Under the pieces are notes generated by a model. That model saw only the letters and a list, made by a program, of their open reading frames with translations, was not told the DNA's origin and searched no databases. Position numbers and translations under genes: made by a program. DNA of 64,000 bases from Microstegium vimineum (Eukaryota; Streptophyta; Magnoliopsida; Poales; Poaceae), in assembly GCA_022036555.1 (NCBI GenBank), contig CM039133.1:43662718-43726717 (forward strand). Direction: 5' to 3'. Of this stretch, positions 45,390 to 57,550 are shown piece after piece (position 1 is the stretch's first letter; every line of letters begins with the position of its first letter).

Positions 45390-48300
45390 CTGGCTCACCG
45401 GCCCGTCTCCATCCATCGGGGGAAGCACCTCAGGCTCGAAGAGCTTCGCCAACTCACCACCAGGCACCTCTGCGGCATCAATCAGCTCATGGCACCTCGC
45501 CATGTTAGCTTCGTCATTCAGCTCCGGGTTGACGACAAAGCCATGAGCGACGACGTTGAGGCGTAGGAGTAGCCCGAGCGGACGACTGCGAGCGCCCGCT
45601 TCATGCCTATGTGAAGAGCAGCACGAACCTGCTCCGTCACCCCATGGGTCATGGAGTAGAAACGGTGCAAGAGGGAGTCTCCTCGCGCGTCGCCCGCAAC
45701 TGACGGCTCCGGCTCGACCCCCATGTCATCACAGAAGGTGGAGATGGCGCCCTTGAGCCTCTCGTTCAGGGCCGCCTCCGCCCAGTGGAGGCTTTGGAGA
45801 CTAGTCAGATCCTCATTGGCTCGGGCCTTGTCTTCCTCGAGGGCTGTCGAAACAAATAAGAGACTTCATCAAAACCAAAAACAGGGGAAGAGTCGAGACC
45901 AAGCAAGCTTAGTAATGATTCTAAAAAACTCACCCCGGGCGTGCGTTTCCAGGGTGTCTTAGGCCTGCTCGACCTCTTGAAGTCGGCGGCTGGCGACGGC
46001 GAGGGTCGTGGCTTGGTCACTCCTCTCAGCCCGGAGGTCCTCGATAAGCTTACCTGTGCCCTTGAGGGCCCTTGCCTTGGCAGCCACGTCCTCCTCCATG
46101 GTGTCAATCCGAGCCCGCGCATTCTGCTCCGTGACGTTCAGCGCGTCGCGGTCCTGGGAGACGACGTCGACGTCCGACTGAAGCCCCCGGACCTGCTCCT
46201 CGAGGGAGACGCGGTTGGTGGCCGCCTCCGCCAAGTCTCCCTCGAGCTGCCGGGCATGGCCCGTTGCCTGGACCAACTCCTCCCTCAGCGCGGCGGCCTC
46301 CTCCTCCACCTTACGCTGGGTCTCCCGGGCGGAGTTTCGTTCTTGCCCAGCCTCAGCGGCCTCCTTGAGGGCAGCGTCAGCCCTCGACCGCACTTGAGAG
46401 GCCTCCCCTTGGGCGGCCTCGACCTCCCCTTGTGCGGCGGCCACCTCGGTCCTCGCTTGGACGGCCTCCGCCTTCGCCTTCTCCAGCGACGCGCGGAGGG
46501 TGGGGAGTTGCTTCCACTGCTCTTGCGACCGGAGGATAAATTGGGACTTGTCATACGACCTCACCATCAACATATGATAGGGATAAAAAGGAAGGTCATA
46601 AAAAAGGACAGCAAGATAACCAAGGCAAGATCAGAGAGAAAAGAACGAGGCTCTCCTCCATCCCCCGGTACAAATCCACGGAAGCGACCTCCGCCGACAG
46701 GCGCACCACATGGGCCAGCCACGCCCGGAACTCCTCCAGGTGCTCCCACTCCCCGAGATCGGCTTAATCGTCGAGCTTGAGGAAGGTGCGCCCTAGGTCT
46801 TGGGGGTCGGCCAGCTCGAGGGGCTCCTGCCCCCAGAACTTGCTGCGACGGCCGATCTTATCCCTGACCGCCCACATAATGCCCTGGCCCATCTCGAGGT
46901 CACCCCTGTGGACCATCACCCGCTCCGTCAGAGTGGGGAAGGGGCTCGCCCCTCGAGTTGGGCACTCCGGGCCTCGAGGTCTTCTTGCGGCGTCGCCGTC
47001 GACCCCTCCGGATCATCGCCTCTAGGCGGAGGAGGTCCCCGCCGTGAGAATAACCCTGCGTGGTGAAGAAAACACACGTTAGTACCCAGGATGGCAGGCT
47101 CACCGTGGTCCCCTCCCTCCACATCGACTAGGCTAGGGGCGGAGCACCGAGAGACGACGACTGCCCGACTTCGAGCTAAGGCCGAGCTAATGCCTTGGAC
47201 ATGGCTACGTCCAGCGCGCCGCTCCCTCCGCAACGACGATCCCCTCTGGTTTCGACCGGGGAGCCGTCACCGTGGCCACCTCCGCTGGGTCCACCAGCTC
47301 CGCCACCATCTCAGTCACCTCCTCGTATGTGACCTCCGCCATCATCGCCGCCTCTCCTGCGCCCGACGAAGGGGCAGCCCGAGCCGTGAAGGATAGGGCC
47401 ATGTCACGATCTTCCCCCTCAGACAATGCTGAGTGAGGGAGAGGAGGGCTCGGCTATACGCCTCCCTCCTGTCGTGCCTTCTCCTCACGCTCGAGCCTCT
47501 GGTGCGCCTCTAGTGCCACAAGGCACTCGGGCCACCGCAACGACGCCGGTTGCGCCGATGTCTCCTCCTCACCGGTGGTGGTCAGGTCCACCACCTGCAC
47601 CTCAGCGGAGGGATGGGGCTCGACCCCCACCACCACGGGTGCCTCTGGCGCCGATCCCGCACCCATCGAGCCCGCCCGCTCAACCTCCTCCGCCACGGCC
47701 GCCGGCCCCGTTCCCTCCGAGGTCGCAGGCGCGGCCTCCTCCGACGGTGCGGTGAGCACGGCTTCGCCCGCCTGCTCGACGGACCCGATCAAGGCGACGG
47801 ATCGACCTGCCTCCTCTGTCGCTCGAGCTTTCTCCGCGGCCGCTTGCGCATGCCCTCGACCCATCGCCTCCCGCACCTTGGTCACCCACTCCGCGCTGGA
47901 ATTGGGGACCGAGGGGGACGGGCCAGCAGAGCCGGCCCCAGCCGCCATCCAGGACGTGGCCTCCACCCTTAGCTTCTTGGCCGGGGTAGGGAGCGCGGCC
48001 TCCAACGAGCGCTTCACCCTGAAAAAAGGACACACTTGCAACGGTAAACGCGGAGTATAACCGACACAGGGAAAATCTGAAACCAACGGAAAAGGGGCTT
48101 ACCCCAGCGGGATCATGGGGGCCCGACGAGCAGACCTCGAGCCGCTCGGGGGCTTCTGAGCGGCACCTCGGGAGCCACTCCCACCGCCACTACCGCCGCT
48201 TGCCACGGCGGGGGCTGTTGACGCTGCCGGCGTCGTGGTCTTGACGGGGGTCGATGGTGCCCTCGTCGCTGCCACCTTGGTCTCCTCCTGGGTCGACGGG

Positions 48301-49834
48301 CCTGAGGACTGGGCGCTGGACCGAGCAGGGGCCGGCGGCGCACTTGATCGGCCCCTCGATGGGGACTGTGACGAACGGCTGCGCGTCCGCCACGCCACCT
48401 CACCATGGGAAGCCGCGGGGCGCTCACCCCCCGACTTGATCCCAGCAGTCGGGGCCGACCTCGATGTCGACCCCCTCTCCTCTCCGCTACCAGCAGTCGC
48501 CCCTTGCGCGGGCGCCTCCTCCTCCCCTGACTCCTCTTCCTGCACAAAGGTGACATCCGTCATAATCGAAGTAATGGTCGCATCCCGATGCCACTACATC
48601 ATGCCGCTATCCTTAATAACCTCGCCACCACTTGACTCCTCATCCTCATCGTCCTCCAAGGGGGACTCCTCCTCAGAGAGGCTGGCTTGCCTCTACCGTG
48701 ACCGACGTTGGTCACGTGCCTCTCTTTCTCGGGCATTTGTCCCCCTCTTCTCCTTGGCCTTGTCTTTGTCTCTCTTATCCTGCTCGGCCCGTAGGCGTCT
48801 CACCTGGGAGTCATCTCGCTCCTCCTTCACTGGTGGCAGCGACTTCTAGAAGACGACATTCCCCTGAGGAACACGAGGCAGTTAGGGAGCAGGCAAGGGA
48901 GATAGACAAGACGGACAAAGTGGACATTGACAGAGGAAGAGACGACGTACCAGCTCGACGTGGCCCCGGTCCGGAACCATGGGGATGCTGTCGACGTGCC
49001 CCACCTTGAACGCACCGGCGAAGGAGATGCGCACCCTCCGGACCACCCTCTCGAGGGGTAACACGTCCTCCACAAGATGACACCCCTTGAGATCCACCCC
49101 AGGGCGCATCTCGTCGAGGCGTAGCGGGCGGGCCATCAGCGGTATGACCCGCCGCTGATGGAAGGCCGACGCCACGATCGCCGCCGTAAGCCCCTCCCGC
49201 CTTAGGCGGGAAATCGCCATGAGCAGGTGGTCGAGGCGCTTCTACTTCCTCTGCGGGACGCCGTACTTCTAGTTGAAGGGCTTTGATTCAATTGTCCGCC
49301 CGGTGTAAGGGGGAAGCAGGCCATCGCCGTTCCTCAGGTAGAACCACCCGGAGTGCCACCCTGCGTGGCTCGACTTGATCTTCACCGGGATCCAGTCTTC
49401 CGCCCTCCATCCGGGTTATCCTCCGTTGGCCGGTCCCGGCTGGAGCATGAAACAAGCTCGCCTCGAACAGATGGAGCCATAGCTCCCAGTGGGGCTCCAT
49501 CCGCAGGTACCCCTCGCACATGGCGGTGAAGACCGCCGCGTGAGAGATGTCGTTGGGGGAGAGGTGCTGGAGCTCCACGCCGTAGTGGTTGAGGATCCCC
49601 CGCAAGAAACGGTTGGGGGGATCCCAGCCCCGCCCGGTGGAAGGCCTCGAAGCTGACCATGTAGCCCTCCGGTGGGTTGGGCTCGTGATCCGACTCCGAC
49701 GGCGCCATCCACTCCGGACGGTCCGCTGAAGTGACAGGCCGAAGAAGGCTGCTCCCCGCCAGCTCTCCCAACCGCTCTGTGATCGTCGTCGAAGGGAGCC
49801 AAGCATCGGGGCTGCGCAGGGTCTAGTTGGCCAT
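45390..49834 (-). pseudogene. Antisense Transposase_28/coiled-coil gene of element A
   Basis: The apparent start is ATG at 49834 (minus), but codon 4 is TAG. Reading on: WMAPSESDHEPNPPEGYMVS, FEAFHRAGLG, then after a frameshift near 49610 NRFLRGILNHYGVELQHLSP, AVFTAMCEGYLRMEPHWELW. This matches the Pfam Transposase_28 ('putative gypsy type transposon') pattern. Next, about 48880-49240: IVASAFHQRRVIPLMARPLR. Ala/Pro/Ser-rich segments fill 47000-48560. Long coiled coils occupy 45959-46573 (LEKAKAEAVQARTEVAAAQG, EQVRGLQSDVDVVSQDRDAL) and 45518-45840. Several GT/AG-type gaps split the blocks, so the gene probably had introns. Similar antisense genes are known in RIRE2-like Tat elements; their role is unknown. 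Confidence 0.75.
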
Positions 49835-51108
49835 GGTAGCGGGGAAGCGGATGCGTTCGGAGGCAGATGTTGAAGGTGCGTTCCCGATCTTTTCTCTCCT
49901 CACTCATGCGCGCAGGTGCGAAGCTCAGGGGACGACGAAGGCAAGGGCGGGAACGAAGAGGCAAGGAAGGCAATGGCAAACGTGAGAAAGCCAAAGCCCT
50001 GTCCCCGTATATATGAACGGAAACGCAACGGCAGATCCGTCGAAAAGGCAGGTAAATCTCTGCATTAAATGCGCCCACCTAACTCTCCTCAGGGATCCAT
50101 AGGGTAAGGGACACCTGTCACGGCATCGGGGTTCTCGTCGCCCTCCACGCTCGCTGCGCGCAGACGAAGGGACATCTCCTAAAAAGGCGTGCCCACGACC
50201 AACGACAGAGAATGTGGAGCATTACCTTCGGAGGAAAGAAACGGACATCGAATCGCCCCTCGAAGCCTCGAGGGTGGATGGCTGGCCCCGTGGTCGTGAG
50301 TTCGACAGTCACCCTCGAACGGTCCTTCCCAGAGAAGTAAAACGGACTCCGGTCCACCCCTAAAATCTCGAGGGGGCGAAGGCTGGCCCTCGAACAGGGT
50401 TCGACAGCCGCCCTCGAGTACCCGAGTCAGGGATGACCCAGGGGGAGCCAACACGAGGCCCCGCTCGAGAACGAACTCTCGAGACCCCCCGGGACATATC
50501 CAAGGCAAAACCCGGTAGTGCCGAAGGATCCCCACGATGGGAGGCATCGATCCACCGACTCCCAGCGAACAGAGTCGGCACCTTGGTAAACCGTACGGTT
50601 TCGCTTAAAGAGGACGCCTCAGGGCTTCTACTGACCCCTATCGAACGGGGCACGAGTTCTCACTTGGATCTCCCCGTTACCAGCTCACAGCGGACTTCGA
50701 GGCTCGTCCGAACGAGGATAGCTCGATGCTCTTCACCCCACAATCCGAGCGCAAGGATCCGTGAGAAGGATGCTAAGAGGTAGCAACGCCCAGCCGCATG
50801 AGGCTCGGGGGCTCGACTACGCACGGCACCCCTCGACGAAAGAGGGTCGAAAACGTCCAAAGCCTGGCAGACAAAGTTGACCTCCCGATGGAGCACTATG
50901 ACTCCAGTTAACCTCATTCCCCCCAGGTAAGCCGCAAATCAAAGCCCTAGAGGAGTCCTTAATCACTCCTCAGGGGCCTCGGGAGCAACCCCCGCGGGGT
51001 GCGCTCGCGCGCACCCCACGGAGAATCAAACCGTATACTAACTCTTCAGATCATCGCTAAAAGCCCCTATGTGGATTCTTCTTATCCGCATAGCGGCTTG
51101 AGGGATAC
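49835..51108. other. Region between the antisense gene and the 3' LTR of element A
   Basis: GC-rich and probably the promoter and 5' leader of the antisense gene. Repeated cctcgag/ctcgaac-type motifs are common. A ttgagggatac purine-rich stretch just before 51109 may be the polypurine tract. No coding domain recognised. Confidence 0.45.
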
Positions 51109-52459
51109 TATTGGGTACAAAGGTAAGGGGTACCCTAACCTGTGATAATCTAATGTCTAAACATCCAGGTGAAATCCGACAGTCGACCAAGCAATGGAGG
51201 AAGGCCCGTCAGGCGAAGGCCTACCCCACCGGCAGAAAGGGCAGGCCATGGGCCAGCCCATTACCAGAGGGATGGTAGGTGGAGTGACCTTCGACCTCGA
51301 TCCCCTGAATGACGGAGAAGGGGTCGAATGAATGACCCTCTGCCGCGACCCCTCGACCGACTGAAAGGGGATCGAATGAGCGCCCCCCAACCTCGACCCC
51401 TCAGATGACGGAGAGAGGTCGATCGAATCCCCCTCGACTCCAACCCTCCGAAGTGACGGACAGGGGGTCGAACGAACGACCCCCGAACAGGAGGCTCGAT
51501 CAGCTCACCTGCTCCCGGTATGGGATAAAGGGAATCCTATGCTGGGGCCAGTCCCCGCCTAACGTCATGGGCGCTCACTACCTTGGTCAAATCCGTCAAG
51601 TCATCACCCATACCCGGATTACCCGTCGACCGTACAACTACTGCAGCCACGCCTCGAGTACGGAGCACCCCCTCGAATCTTGTGCGAGGCAGCCCTCGAC
51701 CGCGTTCTTAGGAATGTGTCAGGGTCACGCAGGCCCCGATACCCCTCGACCCGAGGGCTCGACCCTCATCCCCAACTGCTACGGCATGGGCCCGTCCGAT
51801 CCGTCCCGCTTCAACTGTGGAGTTCGCAGGTTCCACGCCATGCCGTCCGGCGACGACCGGTCCACCATCACCATGCCTCGGAACACCAGAAGTACAGGAG
51901 GAGCATGCCGCTACAGCGATCAACATCTTGTCACAGACATGGCGCACGGACACGCCTCCCATACCAATACGTACTAGGCCCCTGTACTCCTAAGACTCCC
52001 CTTGACCTATAAAAGGGGACGTTGTGATAGTAGAAAAAGGGGAGCAGGAGGCTGGACGGAAGAGGGCATGATGAGGGGACAAGAACACGAGGACGAAGAG
52101 GTCAATCATCGACCCCACTCACATTCCTATACGAACTCTCACTAGAACCAAACACAACACCAACCACTCACTTGCCTGATCAACATCTCAAGCAATCAAC
52201 CAATTCACCTAGAGTAGCCCTGCTAGTTCTAGGCCTCGGCTCGCTCTGAGCACCCCCGTGTAAACCAGCTTGTACTGCCCCCCTGTACGAGCACTTTGGT
52301 GCAAGATAATACAGTACTCCCTCCTCTTGCTGGACGTAGGGCCTTCTTTTCCCGAACCAGGATAAACTCTGTGTTCTTCTCGCATCACATCTGGGAGAGG
52401 GAGCACGCAATATATAAATTTACTAGTTGGTGATCGACCCCTGGGTCGAAACACCGACA
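51109..52459 (+). repeat. 3' LTR of element A
   Basis: 1351 bp. Its first bases read TA where TG is expected, a mutated terminus. It ends AACACCGACA. TATAAAAG at 52008-52015. Confidence 0.92.
52008..52015 (+). promoter_or_regulatory. TATA box of the element A 3' LTR
   Basis: TATAAAAG in the context cttgacctataaaagggg. The same context is at 53922-53929 in element B. Confidence 0.7.
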
Positions 52460-52993
52460 CATGTCTTGTTGTTGCTCATGCTTCTCCCATCATGGCTCGG
52501 TGTGAATGCTATCGAATTCAATTATCTTGTCATGTTGCAGCATCTTAGTTATTTCCTTATTGACAGATTAGTTGGTGATTTGTTCAGAGGTGTTGTTGAT
52601 GATTTGTTCAGTTTGTGTCCCAGTTTAGTGATTGATCTTAAATTGCATTGGGAAATTTAATGTAGTCCTTATTTTCTTGAGTAGACTTCCTCTATCACTG
52701 GGTGTGCATCTGACTACTTTTTATCCCATTAACAAGTCATGTTCTATATTACTCGCCTTCTGAACTTGCTATCCTATGAATGTGTCTTACTGGCTTGCTC
52801 AGATAAGACACAGTTTTTTGCTCTCACATAAATGTGTGTTACTGAACTGGGTCATGCAGGATGTCTTTTTTTTCCTATTGTTCTCTAAATTGCTTGATTT
52901 AGTTTTGGACAGGACTTGGGTCTATATGGTTTGAAGCTAAAACCTGTAACACTTAGCCACTCCCATTTTTTCCCTCATTTATATATTACCTAT
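52460..52993. other. Host segment between elements A and B
   Basis: T-rich, intron-like DNA that continues the host sequence from 39668. No exon, domain or repeat that I can support. Confidence 0.4.
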
Positions 52994-53164
52994 TGTCGAG
53001 TACAAAGGTAAGGGGTACCCTAAACCCTTCGATAAACTGACGCTCAACATAGCAACCATTTTTAAGACAGGACCCGATCAGCCGCTCAAGTCCACAAAGA
53101 ACGGCCCATCACACGAAGGCCCCCCGCACCGGCAGCAGCAGCCAGTCGTGGGCCGACCCACCTC

Positions 53165-53365
53165 TAGAGAAACAGACAGACAAGGGGTCGAATGAACGAC
53201 CCCTCCGCCTCCGCCTCGACCCCGATAGACGGACAAGGGGTCGAACGAACGACCCCTCCGCCTCCGCCTTGACTCCGACAGACAGACAAGGGGTCGAACG
53301 AACGACCCCTCCGCCTCCGCCTCGACCCCAACAGACGGACAAGGGGTCGAACGAACGACCACCGG
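53165..53365 (+). repeat. Tandem 53-bp repeats in the LTR, each holding an inverted repeat
   Basis: About four head-to-tail units, each with acggacaaggggtcgaac and gaacgaccc, then cctccgcctccgcc. Within each unit ggggtcg and cgacccc are inverted and separated by a short aacgaa loop, so each unit can form a small hairpin. Element A LTRs have more degenerate versions of the same motif. Confidence 0.85.
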
Positions 53366-53921
53366 GCAGGAAGCTCGATCAGCTCGCCTGTTCCCAGTAC
53401 GGGGTAAAGGGGATTCGATGCGCCTACCTACCCCTGCCTAACCCCATGGGCGCCCACGACCGCAGTCAAATCCACCAACTCACCGCCCATGCTCTGGACC
53501 TCCGTCAACTGTGCTGCCGCTGTAGCCACGTCGCGAGTACGGACTCCAGAGGCACCCCTCAAGCCATGAACAGGACAGTCCTCGACTGTGTCTTCAGGGA
53601 TATCACAAGGCCACGCTGGTCTCGACCCCCCCCTCGACCAGGGGGCTCGACCCCTGACTCCAACCACTCCGGTATGGGACCCGTCCCGTCCGCCCCATCC
53701 CGCTTCAGTTGTGGGACTCGCACCCGTCTATAGAAGGTCAACCCTGCTGCGCCGTGACATGCCACAATGTCCAGCCCACCATCACATGCCCTGGAGCACC
53801 GGAAGGACAGGAAGGCCACGCCGCCACAGTGATCGACGTCCCTTCGTCAGCATGGTGCCACGGACATGCCTCCCATGCTGCAACAGTTTAGGACTTCGTA
53901 CTCTCAAGCCTCCCCTTGGTC

Positions 53922-53929
53922 TATAAAAG
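53922..53929 (+). promoter_or_regulatory. TATA box of the element B 5' LTR
   Basis: TATAAAAG about 930 bp into the LTR, in the same context as in element A. Confidence 0.7.
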
Positions 53930-54300
53930 GGGACGCTGGGATAGAAGAAGGGACAATGGGCTCGGGTACTTCGCACACAGAGAACAGTTCTGACCCTCAT
54001 ACACCACACCCCGATTGCTTAATCGACCTCTCAAGCAATCAACCGACCACCTAGGATAGCCCCGCTAGCCCTAGGCCTTAGCTCATCCTGAGCACCCCTG
54101 TGTAAACCAGCTTGTACCCCCCTGTACGAGCACTTCGGCGCAAGATAATAAAATCCATCCTACCCCGCTGGACGTAGGGCCTTCTGTGCCCGAACCAGGA
54201 TAAATCTTGTGTTCTTCTTGCATCACATCTGGGAGAGGGAGCACGCAATATACAAATTTACTAGCCGGTGGTATTGACCCCCTGGGTCATAACACCGACA

Positions 54301-54320
54301 GTTGGCACGCCAGGTAGGGG
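54301..54320 (+). promoter_or_regulatory. Primer-binding region of element B
   Basis: gttggcacgccaggtagg directly abuts the LTR end. tRNA not assigned. Confidence 0.5.
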
Positions 54321-54360
54321 GCTTTGCGTGTCGATCAACTCCAAACTACTCTCCCAGATG

Positions 54361-56436
54361 GATCCCACGATCCCATCACTTCCATTCGCCACCATCGTCT
54401 GGTTCGGGAGTCTAGAGTTCATGTCCTCGGGCCACGGCCACGACATGGTTCTACTCCCAGCTAGTGGCATGGACAGCAGCAGCTCCGGTACGCAGGGGCC
54501 AAGTAGGACCAGGCGAGGGTCCAACCACTCGCGCCTTTCTCCTGCGATCAGGAGGGGGCGCGAACAACACGGCCGCATTCTTCACCGCGTGGATCTCGAG
54601 ATGTCGGACGTCATCTCCCCGGCCTCGGCTGGTGACATAGTTCCTCCCTTCGGGAGCCTGTTTGACCCATGCTTGCGGGTCGGGGCGGGTACCTCGCTAA
54701 GCCTGACTTTGGCTCTGCCATACCGTCATCTCAGAGGATCCCCGTGGCTTCTCCGACACACTCGGCCGCGCCGCCGCCGCATAACCTGTTTCCACACGGG
54801 CTCTACAACAGCGCCAGAATCTGTTCTGCTTTCGTAGGCTCGCAGATGCAGGCACGTTGCGGGTCTCCAGGGAGCCTGCTATGTGTGACGATCAACCTCG
54901 TCACCACCTCTCCGCCGGACAAGCACCCGGGGCCACAACGAGCCCCGATCCCGGGTAGTCACACCTGGGGCATGTTACGGCGACAGCTGGAGGAGGAGCG
55001 CAGGGGATCTTTCCCCAGATTCTACCACAGCTACCCCGACTCGGACTCCCCCAATGAGGATTACGATCCCACCCGGGAATGCTTCCACCTCGACGGTCAG
55101 GTCGATTCCTAGGACGACGCCGACGACGCTGCGGCCACGGATGAAGGAGGAGGGGGCAACGCTACACCAGCGCGAAACGCCGAACCCCCGAGTCCTGACA
55201 AAGCCGATCCACCTCAGGACGTCCAGATCACGCAGGTCCGAGAGCTGCTCGCCAAGCTTGAGGAAGAACGCCTACGACTTCAGCAGCTCGAGCACGCCCT
55301 CGAGCGAGATCACGGGCGCCCACAGGGTGGAGGAGCTCGTGAGCGGGCCCGGGAAGTCCATCGACAGATCGTCGAGGAGGGGGCAAACGAGCGCCGCGTC
55401 TACAACTGCACCAGCCAAAATGTCGTAGCGGCCGCAATGCTGCTTCGTGACATGCCGGCGCCATCAACACCCCAAGCGCGACGCATCAGGGACGAAATCC
55501 AGGGCCTTCTCCAAACCGCGGCCGTGCAGCAGGCGGAGAGCTTGGCCTCGAGGCGCAGAGGAGCTGCCTCCGAGCATCAGGACGTACCCCCTCGACAAAA
55601 TCGAGAGGTATCCGTCCACCAAGACAAAGAGCCCCAAGGCGGAGTAAAGCGACGACCAGTTCGAGACCGCATCGTCGACGATCGACCACCGCGGGAGAAC
55701 AATCGATGATGGCACGGCAACGCTGAGGCCCGAGGTTACAGCGCTCACCAGGGTGGGCGCCAGTATAGTGACGAAGATCGACATCGATCTCCGGAGCCAC
55801 CGGGGCCACGAGTCTTCGGCAGGACCATCCGGCGAACTGCCTTGCCCGTCCGCTTCCGTCCACCCTCCAGTCTGGTCAAGTACAACGGCGAAACCAAGCC
55901 GGAGCTTTGGCTTGCTGATTTCAGGCTGGCATGTCAGCTAGGAGGAGCCGATAACGACCACGTCATCATTCGGCAACTCCTGCTCTTCCTCTCCGACACC
56001 GCTCGAAGATGGCTCGAGGAGCTCCCCCCGGACTTAATCCAAGACTGGCCCGATCTGGTCAGGATCTTCGAGGGGAACTTCAAAGGCACCTACGAGCGGC
56101 CAGGGAACTCCTAGGATCTCCGCAGCTACAAGCAGAGGCCAGGGGAGACCCTCCGCGACTTCACCCGTTGGTTCTCGAGGCAGCGTACCGCGCTAACCCA
56201 CATCTCCGACCAGGACGTCATCACCGCATTCATCGCCGGAACAACCTACAAAGAGTTGGTGAGGGAACTGGGACGAAACACCCCCAAGACCGCCAACAAG
56301 CTCATGGACATCGTCGCCAACTATGCAGCCGGCGAGGAAGTCATTGGCGCGTTCTTCTACGCATCCCCAGACAAGGGGAAGGCCAAGGCGGACGAGCCCG
56401 GGGGCTCAAACAACAGGCCCAAGAGGAACAACAATG

Positions 56437-56500
<64 letters not shown>

Positions 56501-56996
56501 GAACCATCCGGGTCGACGCGACGTCGAGCCCGACGACCTTGTCGCTGCTGTAGACAAGAAGAAGCCTCGAGGTCCCCCTCTGGACGAGGGCGTCTTCGAC
56601 AAGATGCTGAAAGAGCCCTGCCCTTATCACAAGGGACCGACCAACCATAGGCTCGAGGACTGTCGCATGCTCAAAAGGCACTTCGACTTTCTTGGCTTCA
56701 AGAAAGACGACAAGAAGGGGTATCCGCACGACGGGGACGACGGCAAGAACGGGGGCTTCCCCGAGGTTCACGACCGCTACATGATCTACGGGGGACCCTC
56801 GACTCGACTCAGTACGCGTCAGCGCAAGAAGGAGCGTCGAGAGGTCTTCTCCATTCGAGCCCAGGCTCCTCGATACCTCGACTGGTCCCACACGCCGATC
56901 ACCTTTGACAGGATGACCACCCCGAGCACGTCCCCAACGCAGGGGTCTACCCGCTCATCGTCGACCCGATCACACTCAACACCCGCCTCACCAAGG
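54361..56996 (+). pseudogene. gag of element B
   Basis: A likely start is ATG 54361 (MDPTIPSLPFATIVWFGS). Several frame changes follow in the N-terminal low-complexity part (near 54660 and 55100). A coiled-coil-like stretch is seen at about 55230-55440 (Q-V-R-E-L-L-A-K-L-E-E-E). The Gag core begins near 55842: VKYNGETKPELWLADFRLAC, ARRWLEELPPDLIQDWPDLV. It has a TAG at 56112-56114, then RPGETLRDFTRWFSRQRTAL and LVRELGRNTPKTANKLMDIV. A poly-Asn tract from an AAC microsatellite (about 56430-56500) precedes CPYHKGPTNHRLEDCRMLKR, the Cys/His motif. A frameshift near 56910 ends this frame just before protease. Element A lacks nearly all of this region. Confidence 0.85.
56430..56503 (+). repeat. 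AAC microsatellite encoding poly-asparagine in gag
   Basis: About 24 tandem AAC codons encode an Asn run between the Gag core and the Cys/His motif. In element A the same place has only three AAC and four AAG-type codons, so the tract is unstable. Confidence 0.9.
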
Positions 56997-57001
56997 TACT
57001 C

Positions 57002-57550
57002 ATGGATGGGAGAAATACCCTCAACATCATCTATGTCGCGACCCTCGATCTCCTGGGGATCCCGAGGACCGCGCTCCTACCCAGCGCGGGAGGATTCCAC
57101 GGGGTCATCCCAGGAAAGAAGGCACTCCCGATCGGCCGCGTCAAGCTACACATCTGCTTCAGTACCCCCTCGAACTTCCGAAAGGAGGATCTGACCTTCA
57201 AGGTGGTCGTGTTCCGTGGCATCTACCACGCCATCATTAGTCGACCAGGGTACGCCAAGTTCATGGCGATCCCGAACTACGCCTACCTCAAGCTGAAGAT
57301 GCCAGGGCCCATGGGGGTCATCACCTTCGGCACCTCCTATGAGCACGCATACGACTGCGACGTCGAGTGCATGGAAAACGCCAAAGCCATCAAGGAGTCG
57401 GCCGTCCTCGCGGCCCTCGACGACTTGTCCAAGGAGATCCCCGACCCCAAGCGACACGCCGGCAACTTCGAGCCTGCGGACGACACCAAGACCGTCCCGC
57501 TCGACCCCGACCACAAGGACGGGAAGGCGCTGACAATCAGCGCCACACCC
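57002..57550 (+). pseudogene. Protease of element B, fused by deletion to integrase
   Basis: TKVLMDGRNTLNIIY holds the catalytic Asp, but the following residues are GRN instead of the GGxS seen in relatives, so activity is unlikely. The second block reads YHAIISRPGYAKFMAIPNY. The frame runs on to DDLSKEIPDPKRHAGNFEP and then, near 57545, joins integrase sequence out of frame. Confidence 0.85.

Larger units (their letters stand above)
39669..52459 (+). mobile_element. Ty3/gypsy Tat-type element A (family LTR2), internally deleted
   Basis: It starts TGTCGGGTACAAAGG and ends AACACCGACA, with a perfect 5-bp duplication CATGT (39664-39668, 52460-52464). The element is GC-rich, unlike family LTR1. 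The 5' LTR is truncated at about 40528, where its sequence jumps straight into the AAC/AAG-rich part of gag, removing R/U5, primer site and most of gag. Protease, RT, RNase H, second RNase H and integrase follow, then an antisense gene, then a 1351-bp 3' LTR. By eye the shared LTR parts are about 95% identical, with mostly C/T and G/A differences. Multiple stops and frameshifts; not autonomous. Confidence 0.93.
52994..54300 (+). repeat. 5' LTR of element B
   Basis: 1307 bp with TG...CA ends (TGTCGAG...ACCGACA). It includes the 53-bp tandem array at 53165-53365 and TATAAAAG at 53922-53929. It is followed by gttggcacgccagg, the primer-site region. Confidence 0.92.

Noticed and set aside
45941..46780. 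Plus-strand open frame of 279 codons in element A
   Set aside because: Same reason: it lies opposite the coiled-coil exon, and the Leu/Gly-rich product lacks any recognisable motif.
53165..53365. CRISPR-like array
   Set aside because: The repeats are directly adjacent 53-bp units without unique spacers, inside an LTR of a plant retrotransposon.
56357..56602. Poly-leucine and poly-threonine frames
   Set aside because: Alternative frames of the AAC microsatellite.
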